NCBI GenBank assembly: GCA_009760855.2
Contig: WPIO01000022.1
Coordinates: 4,590,001-4,654,000 of the forward strand
Source of the DNA: Cristatella mucedo
Taxonomy: Eukaryota; Bryozoa; Phylactolaemata; Cristatellidae
Direction of reading: 5' to 3'
Length of the DNA: 64,000 bases
The notes beneath the pieces are model-generated. The model made no database searches and was not told where the DNA came from. It was given only the letters and a program-made list of their open reading frames with translations. Shown piece by piece: positions 49,791 to 63,074 of the stretch (its first letter is position 1; every line of letters begins with the position of its first letter). The translations under genes were made by a program, and so were the position numbers.

Positions 49791-50013
49791 TAATAATAAT
49801 AATAATGCACTTGATAAAGCGCCCTCAGAGAACTTAATCTCTTTCTAGGCGCTTTACATTTGCTGCAAAGGGAAATGCAATTGAATGGTAAATAAAATCA
49901 TGCTTGAAAAAAATGAATAACATGGTTAGGGGTGACATGCACAGGGTCAGCATGCAAATGTGGTTAGTGGCAGCATGCACAGTGTCAGCACGCATAAGCA
50001 CATGAAGGACGAA
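49788..50013 (-). mobile_element. LINE 3' tail (minus)
   Basis: AATAATAATAATAATGCACT, stem-loop complement, intact 3'UTR to GCACATGAAGGACGAAT. Confidence 0.9.
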
Positions 50014-50039
50014 TAAGATATTATGTTTAGTGAAATAAA

Positions 50040-50371
50040 CTGGCGGTTTTGGTCATCGGCTGGCGTTTCATACTGTTCGCGATGGCAGCCAAAGTACGAT
50101 TGGTCGACAATTTTTTACGAGCACGACCGCAATCGCTTCGGCGATGCGGCATGATGCCGCCTCCAGCCTATACAGCAGACCAGCGGTCTGAATTCCGGAG
50201 ATAACTCCCAATGCGCGGCATGAAGCCCGGCCGATCAGCTGTTTGGTACGCACCCAGACAGCGATTCAACGGTATTCCCCTTATCTTGCAGATATTGTGT
50301 AAGGCACACCCGGTGAAGTGAGCATCTGGCGCTGTACAGGCTGCTCGCCACTTTTTCAGTCTCCTTTGACT
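50040..50371 (+). promoter_or_regulatory. ASCC2: Probable ASCC2 promoter / 5'UTR
   Basis: A CpG-richer stretch between the LINE tail and the ASCC2 start codon. CACTTTTTCAG at about 50,350-50,360 could be the acceptor of a 5'UTR intron just before the ATG. No TATA box is clear. Confidence 0.35.
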
Positions 50372-50470
50372 ATGGCAGACACGGTGCCGCTCGATCTCCG
50401 TACTATCTCAAAGGAATCTATCTCAAAGGAAGGCCAAGTAGGCAAGAAGAAAGAAACCTTCCCAGCACTG
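50372..50470 (+). CDS. ASCC2: ASCC2 exon 1
   Basis: ATG in the context GACTATGG; 33 codons, MADTVPLDLRTISKESISKE then GQVGKKKETFPAL, donor GTACGG. Parallels human LPLDQLQITHKDPKTGK, and the frame fits exon 2 exactly. Confidence 0.88.
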
Positions 50471-53400
50471 GTACGGTGCGACTTTCGCTTGAGGCACTTG
50501 AAACGTGCACGCTGCCGCTAACCACATTTTCATGCTGATCCTGTGCATGTCACCTCTAACCATATTATGCTGGTTGTCATTGAGCATTCTAGCTCTATTA
50601 ACCATTCGACCATGCTTCGCTTGCAGCGTATGTACAGTGCCCAGAAAGAGATTACGTTCTCTGAGGGCGCTTTATCAAATGCAATATTATCTTATCTTAG
50701 TCGTGTTCACGCAGCGGAGCACACCCATGTAAGGGTGTTCAATTTTGTCTGTGAATCGATCGCATGATAGCTTTGCTGACGATGCCTTCACTGATTCGGA
50801 AGCCGGTTAGCTTTCTGTTCGCCACAGTGAACTTGTCTGTTGTCTTTATTCGGTGTGTGCCTTACATGCACGTACTTGTACACGGCTCAGTGCATGTTAC
50901 TAGCCAGAGGTCTTACTAGCTGGTGGCCATGAGTGTCTTTATGTTTGCTTCAGCATGCTGACCTGTGTATGATACTTCATTGCTCGTGCTTGCTTGATAC
51001 CGTAAATCCCCATGAGTATTGATTCTCTTGCAGTGAGTTTTAAAGCATCTATATAGCGATTAATTTACCTTAGGGTGCTAAGCAAGCAAGATGTTATTAT
51101 TATTATTACTTTGCATTTATCGCCTTTGACCTGTTTTTTTCGAGGAAAATAATATATTTTTGAGTCGCTGCCCAGGCCATTCCCCACAAACATAACTAAG
51201 CTTGCTGCATCCAGCAGTGTATCTCTTACAGCTGGCAGCCATGAATGCTAATATAGCGATCTACTGGTGGCATCTGCTTATTGATTCTATGAATAAATCT
51301 CAATCATGCTCTACGGGTCGTGACGGATGGCACTGATCTGTAAATGATGCATTTCCGCATTAGTCAAGCAACTCCAGGCGTTTCGGCCTGCCGTCGTTTT
51401 TTGGATCGAATATGCCGTGTCAGCCGATAGCTCACAAACTAGTGGTCGGCTTACCTGGACTGCCGTATGTTTCCAAAGTCATTATGATATGGCACGTGCA
51501 TGCATGCGGCGCATGTTCGCATGCCTGTACCAGCTTCTCTAGGGATAAGCTGCTAGTGGTGCCCATGTTGAGGTGACTGTGATACTGAGGTACATCTCAG
51601 GGATATTCTCATTGCACTCTATTCAAGCAAGGCTTCGTGCTGATTTGAAATGCCAAGTAAGCACTTGTAATCGAGACAGAGTAGGATTGTATAATTAGTT
51701 GATAAAGTAGGAAGCTTATTGAGTTTAATTTCGTCACATCAGTCACCCGTGATCTCAGCATTGCTGTTGGTGATTCAGCAGACGGCGTTATTTCACCCTT
51801 AAAGCATCATTACTCTCAAGCTGTTGCATGCTTCAACTAGTTGCCTTTGTACATTCATCTTTTTGCTTGAGCTCTAGAAACACCAATCTCAGCAGAGTAC
51901 ACAGCAGTGGGCAGTGCACGTATTCTTGTCAGTCCAGTCCTGAGATTTCTACACTCCATCGCATTTCTCTCTTTCTGAGCTTTTTCCTGTCCATCAGGGG
52001 AGGGAAGGGTTGTGTGGAGGTAAGGTAAGGTCACCGACGGTAAGGAGAAAGACCCACCTGCAAAAAATAGCTGACATACTCCCACATGAATGTTGTCGGC
52101 CGGAAATGATCTGCGCACTGCACACCTGCATGACCTAGAGAAAATATAAAGGGTGTATCATAGCTAAAACGCTGTCATAGCATTTTTTTCACTATCGAAG
52201 CATGAAGAAAAGTCAGTCTGCACCCAGGGACCTTCGGTCCACCTTTTAATAGTTTCGTTCAGGAGTAAAGCGTAAAGTAGAGAAAGATTCGGCAGTCAGT
52301 TTGCTAATGCAGTGCTTTTTATAGAAACCATGGAAGCGGGACGCCAGTGCGGTGTGACAAGTGGCATAGGGAGGTCACCTTTTCGTCAGACCACCCCATT
52401 TGACCGACCTTGACCCTATATGCCGACCCTGCTGCCGGCCCGGCCCCCACATGCTACTACTGCTGCTGCTGCTGCTCGTGCCGTTGCTGCCATTAGTCGT
52501 TCTTTTGTCGGAGGTAGCACGAAGCGTGGAAAGAGGAAGTGCTGTTTGTAACGTACAGAAGTCCGCTGTTTCTCTCTGACCCGGCAGCCATCGACGAATG
52601 GCTGGAGGAGGCGGCCTGCTTGGAAGAGGACCTAGTGTGGCTGCTGCGCTTGACTCACCACAGATTCTGGAGTCAGATTGTCTATGATGAGACTTTGCAG
52701 GCAACCGTGGACTCATTTCTGCAGACCTGCCCGAGGTAGCTGGCTTTATCGGCCTGGCGCCACCAGGCCTCAATCGAACACCGCCGCTAGGCTTGCCGGC
52801 ACTCGAGTAGCAGCGACGATGTGCTGAGCATTGGCGCTGCTCCCTTTGCTTTAGATTGTCCGATGACTACTCACGGCTGCCCGAGGCAGTCAGGAGCAAG
52901 CAGCTGCGTCTCAACGAACTCTTCTTCCGAGTCGTCATACGAATGGGAACCTGCAAGGAATCGTCGGTACGATTGCACCCCGCCCCGCCCACCCGCCCTT
53001 GCCGTTGTTCGGTTGGCCATCTTTGGACTCCACCGAGAGTGCGCATGCTATCTATTTCACTGTGTGGCTGCAGGATTAGTGCCACGTGTCCTCGTGTATT
53101 TGCCTAAGGTAATTAAAATTACTCTTGCTTCTATTTTTACTGCACACTCGGCAGTGGGAGGTGGTGACTCAGCACTCTGCTATCTCTTTCCTTACTGTTC
53201 ATTTGAGTTCTAGCGTACCTGCCAGCCTGCACGGCCCGGGTGCATCAGCAGCAAAGGCCCGGCTAGCTCTGTCTAGCCGGTCAGTAGAGCTCTCTGTCCC
53301 TATCTCTCTCTCTCTCTGTCTCTATCTCTCTCTCTCCTCTCTCTGTCTTGCTGTCTTTCTTTCTCTCTCCCCCTCTCTCTGTGTCTCTGTCTGTCTGTCT

Positions 53401-53484
53401 CTCTCCCTGTCTTCTCTCTGTCCTCTCTCTCCTCTCTCTATCTCACTCTCTCTCTCTCTTTGTCACTCTCTGTCTCTTTCTCTT

Positions 53485-53558
<74 letters not shown>

Positions 53559-53632
53559 CCTCTCTCTGTCCTCCCTCTCTCTCTCTCTCTCTTGCTCTCC
53601 TCTCTCTATCTCTCTCTGTCTCTCTCTATCTC

Positions 53633-53690
<58 letters not shown>

Positions 53691-56600
53691 TTCTCTGTGT
53701 CTTCTCTCTCTCTTTCTGTGTCCTCTCTCTGTCTGTCTCTTTGTCTCTCTCTCCTCTCTCTGTAGCAGAGCACGCTGTGATGATCGAGTTGCTCTAGCTG
53801 GCCTGGTCCCTCTGTCTGAGGCTCTGTGCATCGGCTGCATTAAAACAGGCTGGGAAGTTTTACTCGCTCGCTTGGTGTACCGATATATTCGCGTGACAAA
53901 GATAGATCACGTTCGTCGACGGCACCCTCTGGCTGCATTGGCAAGCTCGGGGGGGGGGGGGGGTCATCTGGACATGGGGCGGTGAGAGGCATGTGGCAGA
54001 AGTGACGAATTCTGCGGTAAGCAGCGGGTGCTTCAGCGTGTACATTGTTTGCATCAGTACACTTTATTATGCTGGGGGGACTGTAGCATGCTAGCTACTG
54101 CAACGCAATCCCATCCTACGATTGGCCAAATTGCGTAGAATTTGCTGAATGAGCGTTCGTTGCTGGCCTACTTTTGCTGGCTGATTTTTTCAGGGGTGTG
54201 CATGCAGTAAGGACTGTCTGCTTTCTTGATACGCACTTAGCAGGTGCATTGTAGCATCCCACCTTCCAGATCTACGATGATATTCTCAACTAACAGGGGC
54301 ACGATGAGATTTGTTTTGGTGCTTAATGTGTCTTGTCAAATTTTGATGATTGCATTGCATCTTCACAAATTGGAAAGGTTAGCACTCAAAATTGGCTCTG
54401 CCTGCATATTTCCTATTGAATCTGCACGAAATCTAGGTGTCATGTTCCAACGTGACCTTCATTAGACAACCACACTAGCTCCTTAATAAAGTCTGCCTAC
54501 TTTCAGCTACATAACATTGCTAAAATTCGGGCTTGCTTAGACAGGGATACCACATCAAAATTGGTCCATGCATTCGTAAAAACAAAAATAAAATACTAGC
54601 TGATTTAACAGCCTCTTTTGTATAGCAAAAGAGGAGCCTTTGCAGCTATCACCACTGCTTGCAGCAGCGATAAAGGATCGCCCACGACAGGATTTGAACC
54701 CACGATCTCGGAACCTAGGTCGTGAAAAGCGACTGTCTTACCTAGTGAGCCATCACGCCTCACCAATTAAAACATCCCATCTTGACTTCTTTAACTCAAT
54801 GCTTGCTGGTCAACCGGCCTCTGCAATTAGATGCTTACTGCTGTACAAAACTGTGCAGCTAGGCTTGTCTGTCGTGAGCATCGCAGTTGCCACATTACAC
54901 CACTTTATGCCGGCCTGCAGTGGCTCCCAGTCAAGCAACGCACCAACTTCAAGGTTCTGTCACTCACTTTCAGGTAACTTCAATCTTTGCCTCCAGCCTA
55001 CCTATCAGATCTACTTGCTCGCCAGGCTAAGCGTCATACCACCTGCTTTTTGGAATCTAATCGTTTACCTATACCTCGTACGAACCTCAAATCCTTTGGA
55101 GACCGTCCTTTTAGTTCGTATCCTCCCAAAGCCTGGAACTCTCTCCCGACTTGCGGCACGACATCTGACTTGACCACATTTAAAAAGAAACTAAAAACGC
55201 ACCTATTTATCTCACCATTTAGTGGGTCTATGTGATTCGTCCTTAGTGTGCTTACATGTGTGCATGCTGCCACTAACCATATTTGCATGCTGACCCTGTG
55301 CATTTCACGTCTAACAATGTTATGCTTGTTCATTGAGCATGCCGCCACTAGCCATTCGATTGTGCTTTTTTACAGCAAATGTGATGTGCCTAGAAAAAGA
55401 TTGAGTTCTTGTGAGGGCGCCATAACAAATGCATTGCTATTATTATCTGAGTTTGCCTCCATTGTTTCTTCCATTTCTTCCATTCCTTTGCAGGAATTCC
55501 ATATAACACCAGTGGCCTTTGGCAACATGCTGTACAATACATACCTCATGGACATTCCTAAGATGATGGACCTCTGCGCCGTCTTTGGTAGTGGTAATGA
55601 GAGCATCCTTTCGAAAATGATAGCAAGCGTGTTTCGCCATCAGCCGAAGTACGATGCCGACCTGCAGGTCGCTGCCAGCTGCATCCGCGAGGTACGCGGA
55701 CGCGGCCATCTTGACGGCTTTTGTCCTGGCTGCCTATGACCTTGACAGTCGTATCGTAGGCTCGCCCCACTAGCGCAGGCAGCGGTGCTTCTCTCCATTC
55801 GTAGGCGCTCGAGTCCGTCATGCAGCGGTGCACCGCTTCCTGCGGAGACGATGGCCCCGTGCCGCTTCTGCTCAGGCCCGCCGCCGCCAGCTGCCAGCAC
55901 GGAGCGGGTGCAGCCGCCGCCTCCGGCCCCATGGCCGACAGCCTGAGCTCGCTGTCGGCTGCTGCGCTTGAGGACCTTTTGCTCTACGCTTTCGACGTGT
56001 CTTTTACACTCAGAGCATTCTTGGACGCATATCCTGCGGGCAGCGTGCCTTTTCACGAGAGCGACTTCTATTCCACGTGAGTAGTATGCGCTCTTGTGTG
56101 GTGAAGAGCATGATGGGGGGTGGCACAGTTCTCGGCCACCCTGCAGACAGACGTACACTGTCCTGTCGAATCCGCCTGCCGATCTCGCTGCTCAACTCGT
56201 GGCTGTCATGTTGAGGAGCCTGGGCGTTTGATGTTCGAAGGCAGGCGCACTTGTGGGCGACACGAGGTTTGTCGGAACCGCAGTAGCAACGCCTTTGCTT
56301 CTGGGTCTTTGCCCAGAAGGTAAGGTGCTCGCTCTTCACGACCCGGGTCGTGGGTTCGAGTCCTGCAGTGGGCGATCCTGCAGGACGATCCTTTATTGGC
56401 CACTGCAAGCCTTGGTGAGATAGCCGCAGAGGCTGCTCTGCTGCTATACAAATGATGCTGTTAAATCAGCCTTGACCTTTGAGAAGCCAGGCAGTGATGT
56501 CAATTCGGCCCTCCAAGCTATGTCGAGCAGCTTGTCGAGCTATGTCGAGCGGCTCGAAGCTATATCGAGCAGCTTGCACTCACTGCTCACTAATGAAAGC

Positions 56601-57551
56601 CACTTGCTAATACGACCCGGCCAGGCAACAAGAGCACATACCAAAATGGCCGACGTATCCATGACTGTGTCCTTCTCAAAGCCTAAGACGTATGTTTGAT
56701 ATGATCTTTCGCAGCCACGACTGTCGTACTAGAGAGGTGGTTGAGATTTGGGATGCTTGTTTGAGCAGATTTCCTACATTCATCCTTCATGCAAGCTCCA
56801 CTGACGGAGACATCACTACAAGCGATTTCATGTCCACAACAGTAGCTCCTGATACTGCAAAGCCTTCTTTGACCCCTTGCTTCCGGGATTCAGCTGGCTT
56901 GTAGATGCAGTGAGCGTGCAGAGGCTTGGGGAGCCTGCAGCTTACCGGCATAGCTCGAGCAATGCGACGGCATTTACAGTAGCTCTCAGTCGTGTATACA
57001 GCATGATCACCTGCATTCGATTCGAAATCTCCCTATATATTTTGTCACCTACGTTCATGACCAAATGCCTTTGCAGGCGTCATCTCATTCTTTGCTCGCA
57101 TGACATTTTTCGGCCACTCGAACGAACACTCGAGGCGTTTGAGGCAGCCTGATCCTCCAGTTTCCCTCGGAGGTACCACCTCACTTAGGCTTGAGTGTCA
57201 ACACATCCTTGTACTCAACGTTCGTCTTCGAAATTCAACTAATTCCATTGCTCTCCGCCCCCCAGTGACAGCCAGTGGCTTGATTCCCGTTTGGCGTATC
57301 CGAGATGAGAATTGGTTTTTCGCTTTGATAAATGCGGACAGACTTTTTCTTCGGATAAACCAGTACCTCTCGTACCTCTGCATGCGTTCCATTCGTGCGT
57401 CACATTTCGTCCCTCTCTGTTTCAGGTTGGCAGTGTTCCACGACGAAGCAGCTGATGCCCTCACCCGAGAGCTACGCCGACGCAAGCTGCAGACCTATCG
57501 GTACTGGCAGCCGTGGCCGGCTGCTGGCTGCGCTCGTGGCAAGCAGTCGCC

Positions 57552-57611
<60 letters not shown>

Positions 57612-60600
57612 GCTCCGTGGGCCCCTCCACCCAGAGCTGTGTTGGTACAGTTGCAGTGCAGCCATCGGTTCGATGCGTGCCACGCTGCTGCTGCCGCTGC
57701 TTTTAGCTTCTACACTGCGGCCGAGCTGAGGACGAGGCTGGGCATGATGCGCAGCCATCTGCTCGCTGTGTTCAGGTGCTTGCTGAGCCACAACTGTCTG
57801 CTGCCACTGATGGATCGCAGGCAAGTGCTCGATGACTGCATGACATGCTCGAGACTTCCGTCTCGAAGGCGTGCCGATCAAGAGGTTCGCGTTAATAGCC
57901 ACTTTTGTGTGTGGGAAGCCGATCTCCTGTCAGCAACTCCTGTCAGAACACTGTGTGCTTTTTCGACAAGAAAATTTGCTTTCTGCATCTAACAAGTCTT
58001 TGGCCCCCTGTGCACTCTTGGTCTTCTGATTGGCTTAGGTTGCCGCCATGCTGCAAATGCTCCGTGCATCCTGGCGACTCGGGAATCAGCCAGCATTGAC
58101 GCTTTCCTTGCTTGGTCCGGTTTCGATGTAAGTGGCACGGTCATTTCCTATTTCAGTGGGAGGGTTCGTCATCACCGTGCCTCACTGCCTCCCCCCCCCC
58201 CCCGCCGCATTTTTGTCTCATGTTGTGGTCAGTTGCTGCTCAGTTTTATCGCATCGGCTTTCGGTCACCACCGAAAGGGTCGAAGGTCATGGTATCAAGT
58301 TAGAATTTAGTAAGCTATGCGGCATTTAATAGCTAATCAAGTGCCTTCTTCCTGTGCTCAGCTGCTTCTTTCTTTTTCTTATAAATCATATTAGATAGAC
58401 ATCTGCCGTTTTCCCTCTACTTCAAAGTTTTGTTTGAGCTCTAAGAATTACCTGTTCCTCAGCTAATACGTTGCATAGTCACTCGATGTTCTTATTGAAA
58501 ACTACCGTCTGAGAGTTATGGTTCTGCCCAAAGAAAAAGATGAGTCCTGCAAATCTGTGCAGAATAGCTTGCCTCAGAGTTACATGTATGTGACCATGGA
58601 TTTCCTGCTCTGTAGGCCGGAAGCTGACGAGGCATCATTGATTGACAGCTATCTCGGTATACTGTCGGCAGCAGTGTCGGAGAAGAAGTTTCTACTGCAC
58701 TATAATCGATCCTTTCCACTGGAAGATGACTTGGATCTGTTCAGTCAGATGGGCTTTAAACTGTAAGTAGACTTTGAGTGCCCGCCCAATATTTCGTCAG
58801 TCGTTATTCAATGAGCGAAGGTTTTCAGCTCTTCGTTCTGTCAGCCCTCTTGCCACCGTCAGCGATTGGCTGTACTCGGGAACCGTGATCGTGGCATCGT
58901 GGCTCTGTGTAGCTGCTTTACGTGCTTTTCGAGCCGATTATTACCTTCAAATAAGTCCCTTACGGTAATGCTGGTTTTTCTCAATGCTCATAGGTCGGTC
59001 AATCTTCAAACAATAGGCAGATCATAAAGCCTTGACAGCTGCACAAGTTGTGACCCTTAGTAATGAGATCGGCATTCCCTGCTTATGATTTTTAGGCTAC
59101 CCCTGCCTTCCAGAGCTTTTACCAGTTGCATAGCTGGTAAAATCGTAATGACGGCATTCTCTTCGAGCAACTGCTAATCGCTATGAGAGCTTGTAGGTTA
59201 CTCTGCAAGTGCTAATCTGTTATTTCTATGTCCGTGGAGGAGCTTTAGCTACATATTTTTCTAGTGGCAAGAATGCAGCTGTGAGGTGAGATTATGCGGT
59301 TAGTGTGAGGACCGGCCCATTTACTGAGCTGAGAGAGTGAATATTCATGAGGTGCAGTGAATGCAATCAGTGCAGTTTAGGCATTTTAGAGACATGATGC
59401 AGCAGAAAAGTCATGGCATTACGAGATGCATTGAGCTACGATTCAGGAAGTACAATGTGGTTTGCATGCTCGGTTCAACCTTGAAGATACCATGAGGCCC
59501 TACTGCATTCACATCAGTAACCGTCTCCATATGTGATTACATTTTCGCCAGCATTAGAAATGCTCCGTTCCTTGTGGCAAAGCTTACTTCAATTATCTGA
59601 TTAGCTCCACAGGTCAGGCAAAGCTGGAATCAGTAGACGATCATATTTGCAAACAGGTTTTTAAACTGAAAATCAGCTTACAGAAGTGACACTCGTTTCA
59701 CTGATCTTCCTGGCACCTCTGCATTGAAGATAATGCTGCTGATGGAAAATTCCGAGTGGAGCAGTAACCCCAAGGTTCTATAAAGTTAGCACGTAAAGCA
59801 CATCAGATACTCACAAGTTATGAGACAATGCACATTCTTGACCTAAGCTTACAACTTACTTACTTGACCTGAGCTATAGGACTATTTAATAAAAAAAATA
59901 TCTATAGCCAGCAGAATGCTACTGTTTCAATTTATTCAGTCTTTGCAATGGATAGACGACTGTCATCAATTGCCCTGTCAAATCCACTAAGGATTCGAAG
60001 ATGATATGCCAGATTACGAAATTAGTGAATGGCTTTGCTGACATCGGACACACAATCGCTTATCAGGAGAATTTGGTTCAGCTGATCTTAGTAGTCTTGA
60101 GTAGCTCAGGAGACTTTGTCGATTGAGTCATACTAGGCAGTGCACTGATCATCTATAGAGAAGTCAGAGGGAGTTTCTAAATCCACCAAACTTGTGTGAG
60201 CAGCAGCGATCAGATTTGTTCCAGACAAAAATCATACGATTTGGGCCTCAGGATGTGCGTCCCATGGAGCCTTAGTTTTCTGCCACAGTATGCATAGGTG
60301 TTGTGCTAATTAATTAAGCTTGGAAGGATGGGCTGCTGCTGTCAGCATGTGTGTTGTATGTGTGTATATTTTGCTTCTGAAAGGAGGCACTGCCTGAGTA
60401 ACTTATCAGATATTGCAGCTGCTACCACTGACATTAACTTTTTACGTGTGCCTGCCGAAATCACTGGTATTCACTTGTCGGCTCATGGTTGACTGATTAT
60501 GTGCATGTTTTCCCGCATGCATGTGCATTCCGTAAGGTTTTTTGTATTAATGCTTACAGTAATTTTGATATATTAATGCTTACAGCGATGCTGCTCGAGT

Positions 60601-63007
60601 GACATACATTCGTTCTGGTCTGATTCCTCCCGAATCAGGTCGACACCCTACAAAACATAAGAGAAAGGAGCCGCAAGCACATTCGACCGCTGCTGCTGCT
60701 GCTGATGTCTGGAGAGGCTCGACCGAGCAGAAAGTCATTAATACGAGTGTAGGTAGATGTGCCCCGTGTAGCCACTGAGTTCTGTTTGGCACATCAGATC
60801 AGACCGCCTTCGCACTACCTATGAGTGCTAGGCATAGAACCTAAGAGGAAGTTAACGATAAGTCAGTGGAACACGTTGACTTGAAAAACAGCCGTGGACG
60901 AAGTAACTTGTCAAGGATCAGAGCACTGCTATGGTGCCCGTGACTGCTATTTGGCAGTTGTAGCAGTTTAACGGTGTTTGATTACAGGCGATGTTAAACG
61001 GCAGTGTGCTTGGCCATTCGGTGTCAGATGTGGAGCTAGCATCAATAGTGTCTTCGGTACGAGACCTGCTGCCCGACTTAGGTGCCGGGTTTGTTGAGGT
61101 AAGCCTATGCACTTTAAATCGGCATGCTGCATACAGTCAGCCGGCATTTGAAAGGAATGACGGAAGGAGTGAGATTGCAACCTCGGCCAGGTGCACGGGC
61201 TTGACATCACGACTAAGCCAGAGCGCGGCTTTGCCGTGACGTTCGTATCACGCGATGCGGCATTCACAGGAGCCGCTTCAATTGCAGGCGTGTCTTCGGG
61301 AGTTTAAATATAATGCTGAGCATGTTGTTAATGCGGTGCTGGAGAACTCGCTGCCGTCTTCGCTGAAGTCGCTCGACCGAAGCATGCCACGAAAGTGAGT
61401 GGTGCAACCCAGCACCCCAGCGGCTGCTTGTGTTGCTATTTTACATGCCATCGACTGAGATGTTTTCACTTCGCCGTAGGTTGTTGTCATTCTTATGATA
61501 CATGCTGCCGTGCCCATCTTCGTTAGCACAACTTGTATGGTGGGCATGATTTGTCATCCGGCGGGTTTTTCGGGCATATGTCCATGGTCGCTACCGAGTA
61601 GGATCTTATCCATGGTCAAAACCAAACAGGGTTTTATCCGTGGTTGAAGCCGAGAACGATGTTGTCTGCTAAGGGGTGGTGCCAGAGCGTGACATCGGCA
61701 TTACTTCGACATATCTGTGTGTAGCAAGTCCAAAATAGTACCGTGCCTATGAGTGCAGGAAGTTACTGTTTGGACGTGTGCTGTGTGTCCTTATCTTGTG
61801 AAACTGCCACATGGCCAGAGAGGCAAAGCTTGCCCTTGGCACCGATAACGTGGTTAGATTTGTAGGACTGACAAGAGCTGCCCTCGACGATGGCTCGTCA
61901 TTCCTAAAGAGCCTCGTCCTAGCAACATTAAAGAGTTGCTAAGGAAACAAAAGTGAGCATGCAAAAGGAGCACGAGAGCATGCAAAAGGAGCTCATGCAG
62001 TGCATCATGATCGTACAGAGAGGTTAGAGGTTAGGCTATCTGTGCTGTGCATCTGCATCTGCAATCCTGCTATCTGTGCTGTGCAATCCTGTTGACACCA
62101 AAAGAATGAGTACCAGCAACACTCGCAATGATAAAAAGTAGCAATCTTCAGAGGATACCATTAATGTGCTGTTAACGCCTGGAAGTGGATCGTGCTCAAA
62201 TCGCTGAAGCTCAATGGATGCAGCTGCCTTGCATAACACGTTGAAGTATTTTGCTTTTACTTGCCTTGCTCATTTTTTAGACGTGAGCCAACTACCGGTA
62301 GCATTTTGGAGAGCAGGAGGAACGTTCATGACAATGACGAATTTGACGTCTTCTCGCAAGCGCATATTGACCAAAATCGAGTTCATAAGGGGAAAAAGTA
62401 AGATCTTGCAAAGTGATAGGTGATCGCAGCATCCTCTGCTTGACGTAGCATCTGCATTTACTGTCGTGTCGCTGCCTTTGAAGTGTCATTTGTGTCTGCC
62501 TTGCACACACCCCCGCCTGCGAGTAAGGCCTTGGAAATGACTTTTTACTCACGGCTAGGCGAGTCGTGTCATTTTTGCATTATGTATTACTACATGTTTT
62601 TATTGCTATTTGTTAAGGAATCGTGTGCAGCTATACATCTCTACCGACTTACTCTGACTTTCAATTGTGTCATCTCTTCAGATCTGTAAGCATTCCTATA
62701 CAAGACAGCGAGCTAAAGGACAAAATCAAAGCACTGGCCACCGAGTACCAAGAGCTGGGCTTAGCAAGTGAATCAACCCCAAATGATTTCGTTGGCTTGT
62801 ATGATGATGAGTACGACGATACTTATGACAATGAAGTCGGTGCAGACGATGTCGACTCCGCCGACGAGCTCATGGGCAGGTCTGTACGGATATGCTTAGA
62901 TCTGTGAATTTGTTTTGCTTTTATCTCCTTGCTGCAGCCTCCTTGCTCGCTCTCCTCATTTTTGCTTTTTCACTTTCCTTCATTTTCACTAATTCTTTTC
63001 ATCTCTC

Positions 63008-63074
<67 letters not shown>

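Noticed and set aside
52451-52573. Leu-rich signal-peptide-like ORF just before ASCC2 exon 2
   Set aside because: It is translated CTG repeat in the wrong frame relative to exon 2, and a proper exon 1 exists at 50,372.
57513-57992. Apparent 159-codon protein with a poly-Ala tract joining ASCC2 exons
   Set aside because: The poly-Ala is the (CTG)19 intron read in another frame; splicing at 57,501/57,707 restores the family sequence.
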